Source: Nemertoderma westbladi
Lineage: Eukaryota; Xenacoelomorpha; Nemertodermatida; Nemertodermatidae
Assembly: GCA_032718475.1 (NCBI GenBank)
Contig: JAUCBJ010003336.1
Location: 1 to 20,759 of the forward strand
Direction of reading: 5' to 3'
Length of the DNA stretch: 20,759 bases
Numbering within the stretch: position 1 is the stretch's first letter; every line of letters begins with the position of its first letter. The position numbers were made by a program, and so were the translations under genes. The notes below the pieces were generated by a model. The model worked only from the letters and a program-made list of their open reading frames with translations. It made no database searches and was not told the DNA's origin. Below, piece by piece: positions 17,564 to 20,759 of this stretch.

Positions 17564-18105
17564 TTGGGTTGGATAAGATTGATTTGATTGATTCTCTTGT
17601 AAATAGTGCAGATATTGTTTGCTTACAGGAATATTTTCTTTTGGAGTCATGTTGTAATATTAAGCTAAAGCAGTTTTTTCCTGATTGCCATTTCAGCGCA
17701 GGTCCGGAAAGTGAGACCCCAATAAGAACTGAAATTATCCCTGGATGGAATAGTCAAGTTAAGCCCTTTAAAGATGAAGCCATATTTTGGCACTCAGTGT
17801 GGTGTGCTGCGGGGAGACCAAATTCCTCACAAAGTAACCTATTTTTCATGAGACAGAGTAGCCGGGCTCAATATAAATATGCAGTACGACGTGTTAAACG
17901 TAATATTGATACATTGAAAAGAGATAGGCTATTAAATGCGTCCCTTTCTGGTAATATAAATATTTTTGATGAGATTAGAAAATTGCGAGGTTCATCTGTC
18001 GTGCAAAGTACTTCAATCGAAGGTTTAACGGATTCACAGGAAATTGCTAATAAATTTGCTGATATTTATAAAGTATTATATAACCAAGAGCCTAAATTCA
18101 GGTAG
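17524..18105 (+). pseudogene. LINE ORF2 fragment: endonuclease start joined to pre-RT linker
   Basis: Residues up to about 60 resemble the N-terminus of an AP-endonuclease-like (EEP) domain, including DIVCLQE, whose Glu is the usual metal-binding residue. Directly after CHFSAGPESE the sequence becomes the region upstream of RT (IIPGWNSQVKP, FWHSVWCAAGRP, then a basic helix). Most of the endonuclease is therefore missing, although the frame stays open across the join. The stop at 18105 follows a 1-base shift, and the RT region continues in the frame of 18044-18475. I judge this a dead copy. Confidence 0.8.
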
Positions 18106-18475
18106 TGTCAATGATATAAATAGTAAATTAAATGAGTGTATAGCAAATTTTAATATTGATAGTTTTGAGCCAGTTACCATGGAAACCATACACACTGCTT
18201 TGCAGCATTTAAAGAGTGGTAAAAGTGACGTTATATATGGATTTGATTCAGGCTGTTTGATTTATGGCGGACCTGCATTAGAAACATTAATAGCAAAACT
18301 GTTCAATGCTTTTCTGGTACACGGTGTTATTTCGAAATGTTTATTGTCAATATCCATGGTACCTATTGCGAAAAACAATTTAGGAGATATTACAGCTATT
18401 ACTAATTATAGGGCCATCGCAATAGCGTCATTGTTACTTAAAGTATTTGAGTGGGTGCTGCTGATATATATCTGA
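18086..18475 (+). pseudogene. LINE RT N-terminal region (frame-shifted continuation)
   Basis: From about SVNDINSKLNECIANFN on, this frame carries the first RT motifs. These include the MVPIAKNN segment (usually the fingers strand before LTNYRPI) and ITNYRAIAIASLLLKVFEWV. The frame opens earlier at 18044, but that part overlaps the preceding piece and is not coding. A further shift near 18470 leads into the next piece. Confidence 0.8.
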
Positions 18476-18477
18476 GG

Positions 18478-19460
18478 GAGAAAAACTGGATTTAGACCAC
18501 TTGCAGTTTGGTTTCCGTGAGAAATCGAGCACAGTAATGTGCTCGTGGACAGCAACGGAGGTCATTAATTACTATATGCGAAAGACAACACCAGTCTGTG
18601 GTTGCTTGTTGGACTTCACCAAAGCTTTTGATTTGGTTGAATGGAGAAAGCTTTTCCTTGAGCTGATCAAAAAAGGTTTTTCTCCCTTATATCTTAGGTG
18701 TTTGTTGTTTATTTATAGAACACAAATGTGTGCAGTGAGATGGAATAACGTTTTGTCATTTGATTTTTCTATTACTAATGGAGTTAGGCAAGGGTCGGTT
18801 ATTTCACCTGTCCTGTTCTGTGTTGTTTTAAATGTGCTGATTTCACGGCTCAGACAGGCAAAAATAGGTTGTTATATTGGTGCTCAGTTTTATGGTTGTC
18901 CGTCCTTTGCGGACGATATGTTTCTATTGTGCCCGTCCGTAATTGGCCTACAATACATGATTAATATTTGCAAAGATTTTTGTAAAGAGTATAAATTACA
19001 GATTAGTACTGATATTGATCCGAAAAAAAGTAAAACTAAATGTATCCCGTTCCAGAACACATGGAAGCCGCCTAGTGTGAATATTTCAGTAAATAACGTT
19101 ACACTACCATGGGTTGAGAAAGGGCTACATTTAGAAATTCTTCTTAATTTTACGTGTAGTGTCAATATAGATATACAGCGTAAGAGAGGTGCATTTATAG
19201 GAAAATTGGCAAATTTAAGGCAGGAATTTTCATTCGCTCACCCGCGGTGCTTGTCTAACATTCAACGTATTTATGCGACAAGTTTTTATGGAAGCCCAGT
19301 TTGGGATTTGGCTTCTGATGAATGCCGTAGAATATACACCGCTTGGAATACGAATGTGCGCTACATTTATCATCTGCCGTATAACAGCCATAGGTTCATA
19401 GTAGAAGATATTGTTAATTTTCCCCACCCTAAGGTTATGCTCAGTAAACGTTTACTGTAG
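18478..19460 (+). pseudogene. LINE reverse transcriptase core and C-terminal region
   Basis: From about 18478 the frame gives EGEKLDLDHLQFGFREKSST. Counting from the Met at 18501, motif A, LDFTKAFD, lies at residues 37-44; GVRQGSVISPVLF at 94-106; and FADD at 136-139. All catalytic Asp residues are present. The SFYGSPVWDL and TAWNTNVRYIYHLPYNSHR segments are typical of the C-terminal region of CR1/L2/jockey-group LINEs. The frame stops at 19460, and its homologous continuation lies in another frame. Confidence 0.88.
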
Positions 19461-19774
19461 TTAAATTTGCAACTAGTGTTTTGACTTCTGATAAATTGTG
19501 TATAAGATTTCTGGCAAATTTAGTATTTTATGATTGTAGATGTAGAAGTGGTGCGAACTTGCGTAACATAGGGAATGAGTGTGGTATAAATGATCTACGT
19601 AAAATATCAGTAGGTGACCTTTCTAATTGACGATATGTGCCTTCTCCACCTGATAGTTACTGGCGAGTTAAATTGTGTAAAGAAATTATTGATTGCTATT
19701 TCGATGAGACTACAGTACCAGATTTCTCATCTGAAGAACTAATTGAAATTTTGAAATATGTATCGTCGTTCTAG
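19460..19774 (+). pseudogene. LINE ORF2 C-terminal tail
   Basis: After a small shift, the frame from 19460 gives VKFATSVLTSDKLCIRFLAN and continues to a TGA at about 19628. It then resumes with RYVPSPPDSYWRVKLCKEII and ends SSF at the stop at 19772. The arrangement, with a WRV motif and a short acidic tail, fits the end of this LINE group. The open-frame set given by Met starts misses this part entirely. Confidence 0.7.
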
Positions 19775-20759
19775 ATATTTTCTAGTGTCTCAATACTTAT
19801 TTGTGTTTTTCCTTGTTTTTTTTTTGTGCTACTTACATATTAGTTAATTACTTAAATGTACTTTACATTACTAAAATTTAGATTTACATTACATTACTGT
19901 GCGGTACTATATATATATATGATATATTATGTATGAATATACAACATTAATTAATTAATAATGGCATGTTCAAACTTGTTATATTGTGACACAATTTTTT
20001 ATTATTGTACAGTTATCATTTGTGTTAAGTTAATAATTAGAAAGGCCTTTGTGGAGTATCCTGGTTTTCCATTTGCAGACAAAACAACCAGCCATTGGTG
20101 AACTTGAGGCCCAAACTACAGAGGTTAGCCTACTCCTTGAATGGTTCCGCTTATTCCTGGACTATAATGGTTCCTTCCCCCCCAATACAAAACAATTACT
20201 TTAAGTAATCACAAAATTAATCATACAACAAAACACTGATAACCAATACAACGCTGACACATTATAAATATTTTAAACAACAAAATAACACCAAAATTAA
20301 ACAACGATGATTCCATTCCTCTGATTACTAAAGCTGAGACACTACGTCACAAAAAAATTTAATAAAATTATTACAATATTATTGAACCAAGAAAATAACA
20401 AACAAAGAAAAGCTCAACATTGTGTCTATGTTGATACCAAATAACATTACATTTTGTTGATATAAAGCGTATATATGGGCGTTGTAATGTCCACGCTTCT
20501 ATTATGTGCATGGTCATTTTTTTAATCACAAAACATTATTTTTTGATTTTAACAGATCGTATTAAATAAACCTTTCTTACGGTTCAATTGCTTTTGTGAA
20601 TAGATATAAAATTACAAATGACCAATTATAAGGTCTTAAAATTAATTAATTTTTGTAGATTCATCAATATGAATAATCTATTTTGGCTGGAATATGATAA
20701 ATTATATAAATCTAACTAATTGGTTGCGAATTTGTGGATCATCACCATAAGATATTAAG
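19775..20759. other. AT-rich sequence, possible LINE 3' UTR then intergenic
   Basis: The first 100-150 bp are T-rich and may be the LINE 3' UTR. A short AT dinucleotide run lies near 19909-19920. I see no gene, tRNA or clear repeat up to the right edge. Confidence 0.5.

Larger units (their letters stand above)
17524..19774 (+). mobile_element. decayed LINE (jockey/CR1-like) with internal deletion
   Basis: The remnant runs from the start of the endonuclease, through a deletion of most of that domain, to the pre-RT linker, RT and C-terminal region. It ends with a stop at 19772-19774. The coding path changes frame near 18085-18105, near 18465-18475 and near 19455-19460, and has one in-frame TGA near 19628. 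Its sequence is unrelated to the RTE-like copy at 10310. The true 3' end and target duplication are not evident; the following T-rich stretch may be 3' UTR. Confidence 0.85.

Overview
The window looks like a repeat-rich invertebrate nuclear genome. It has spliced exons with GT/AG introns, LINE-type retrotransposons, long simple-sequence arrays and frequent short palindromes such as ACCGGT and AGGCCT. I would guess a marine deuterostome, perhaps an echinoderm, but only weakly. No bacterial-type gene organisation is present.

The one host gene I can support is the 5' part of a GALK2-type galactokinase / N-acetylgalactosamine kinase on the minus strand. Four exons join in frame: exon 1 at 9286-9365 with the start codon, exon 2 at 7897-7985, exon 3 at 7458-7581, and exon 4 at about 6912-7170. 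The remaining exons should lie beyond the left edge, so everything from about 6911 down to base 1 would be intron 4. That intron holds a 5.4-kb TTAG/ATAG satellite (1479-6890) that starts about 20 bp after the exon 4 donor. It also holds a 27-base poly(G) tract and a G-rich 31-bp minisatellite (1-1110) that runs off the left edge. Intron 1 carries two small non-autonomous DNA elements, at 8339-8628 and 8646-8897.

About 350 bp upstream of the GALK2 start codon lies a large palindrome (9716-16530) with arms of about 1 kb when insertions are removed. Each arm has its own insertion and so shows the empty site of the other. The left arm carries a 5'-truncated RTE-like LINE with a perfect 12-bp target duplication, plus a 1.6-kb block containing a second, older palindrome. 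The right arm carries a head-to-tail dimer of a 677-bp unit flanked by a 7-bp duplication. The palindrome spacer holds an old fragment of the same LINE family. The arms carry short open frames, conserved between arms, that diverge from a common interval.

From 17524 to 19774 lies a second, unrelated LINE remnant on the plus strand. It has a large internal deletion joining the start of the endonuclease to the pre-RT region, and several frameshifts. The rest (16531-17500 and 19775-20759) is AT-rich sequence in which I see no gene.
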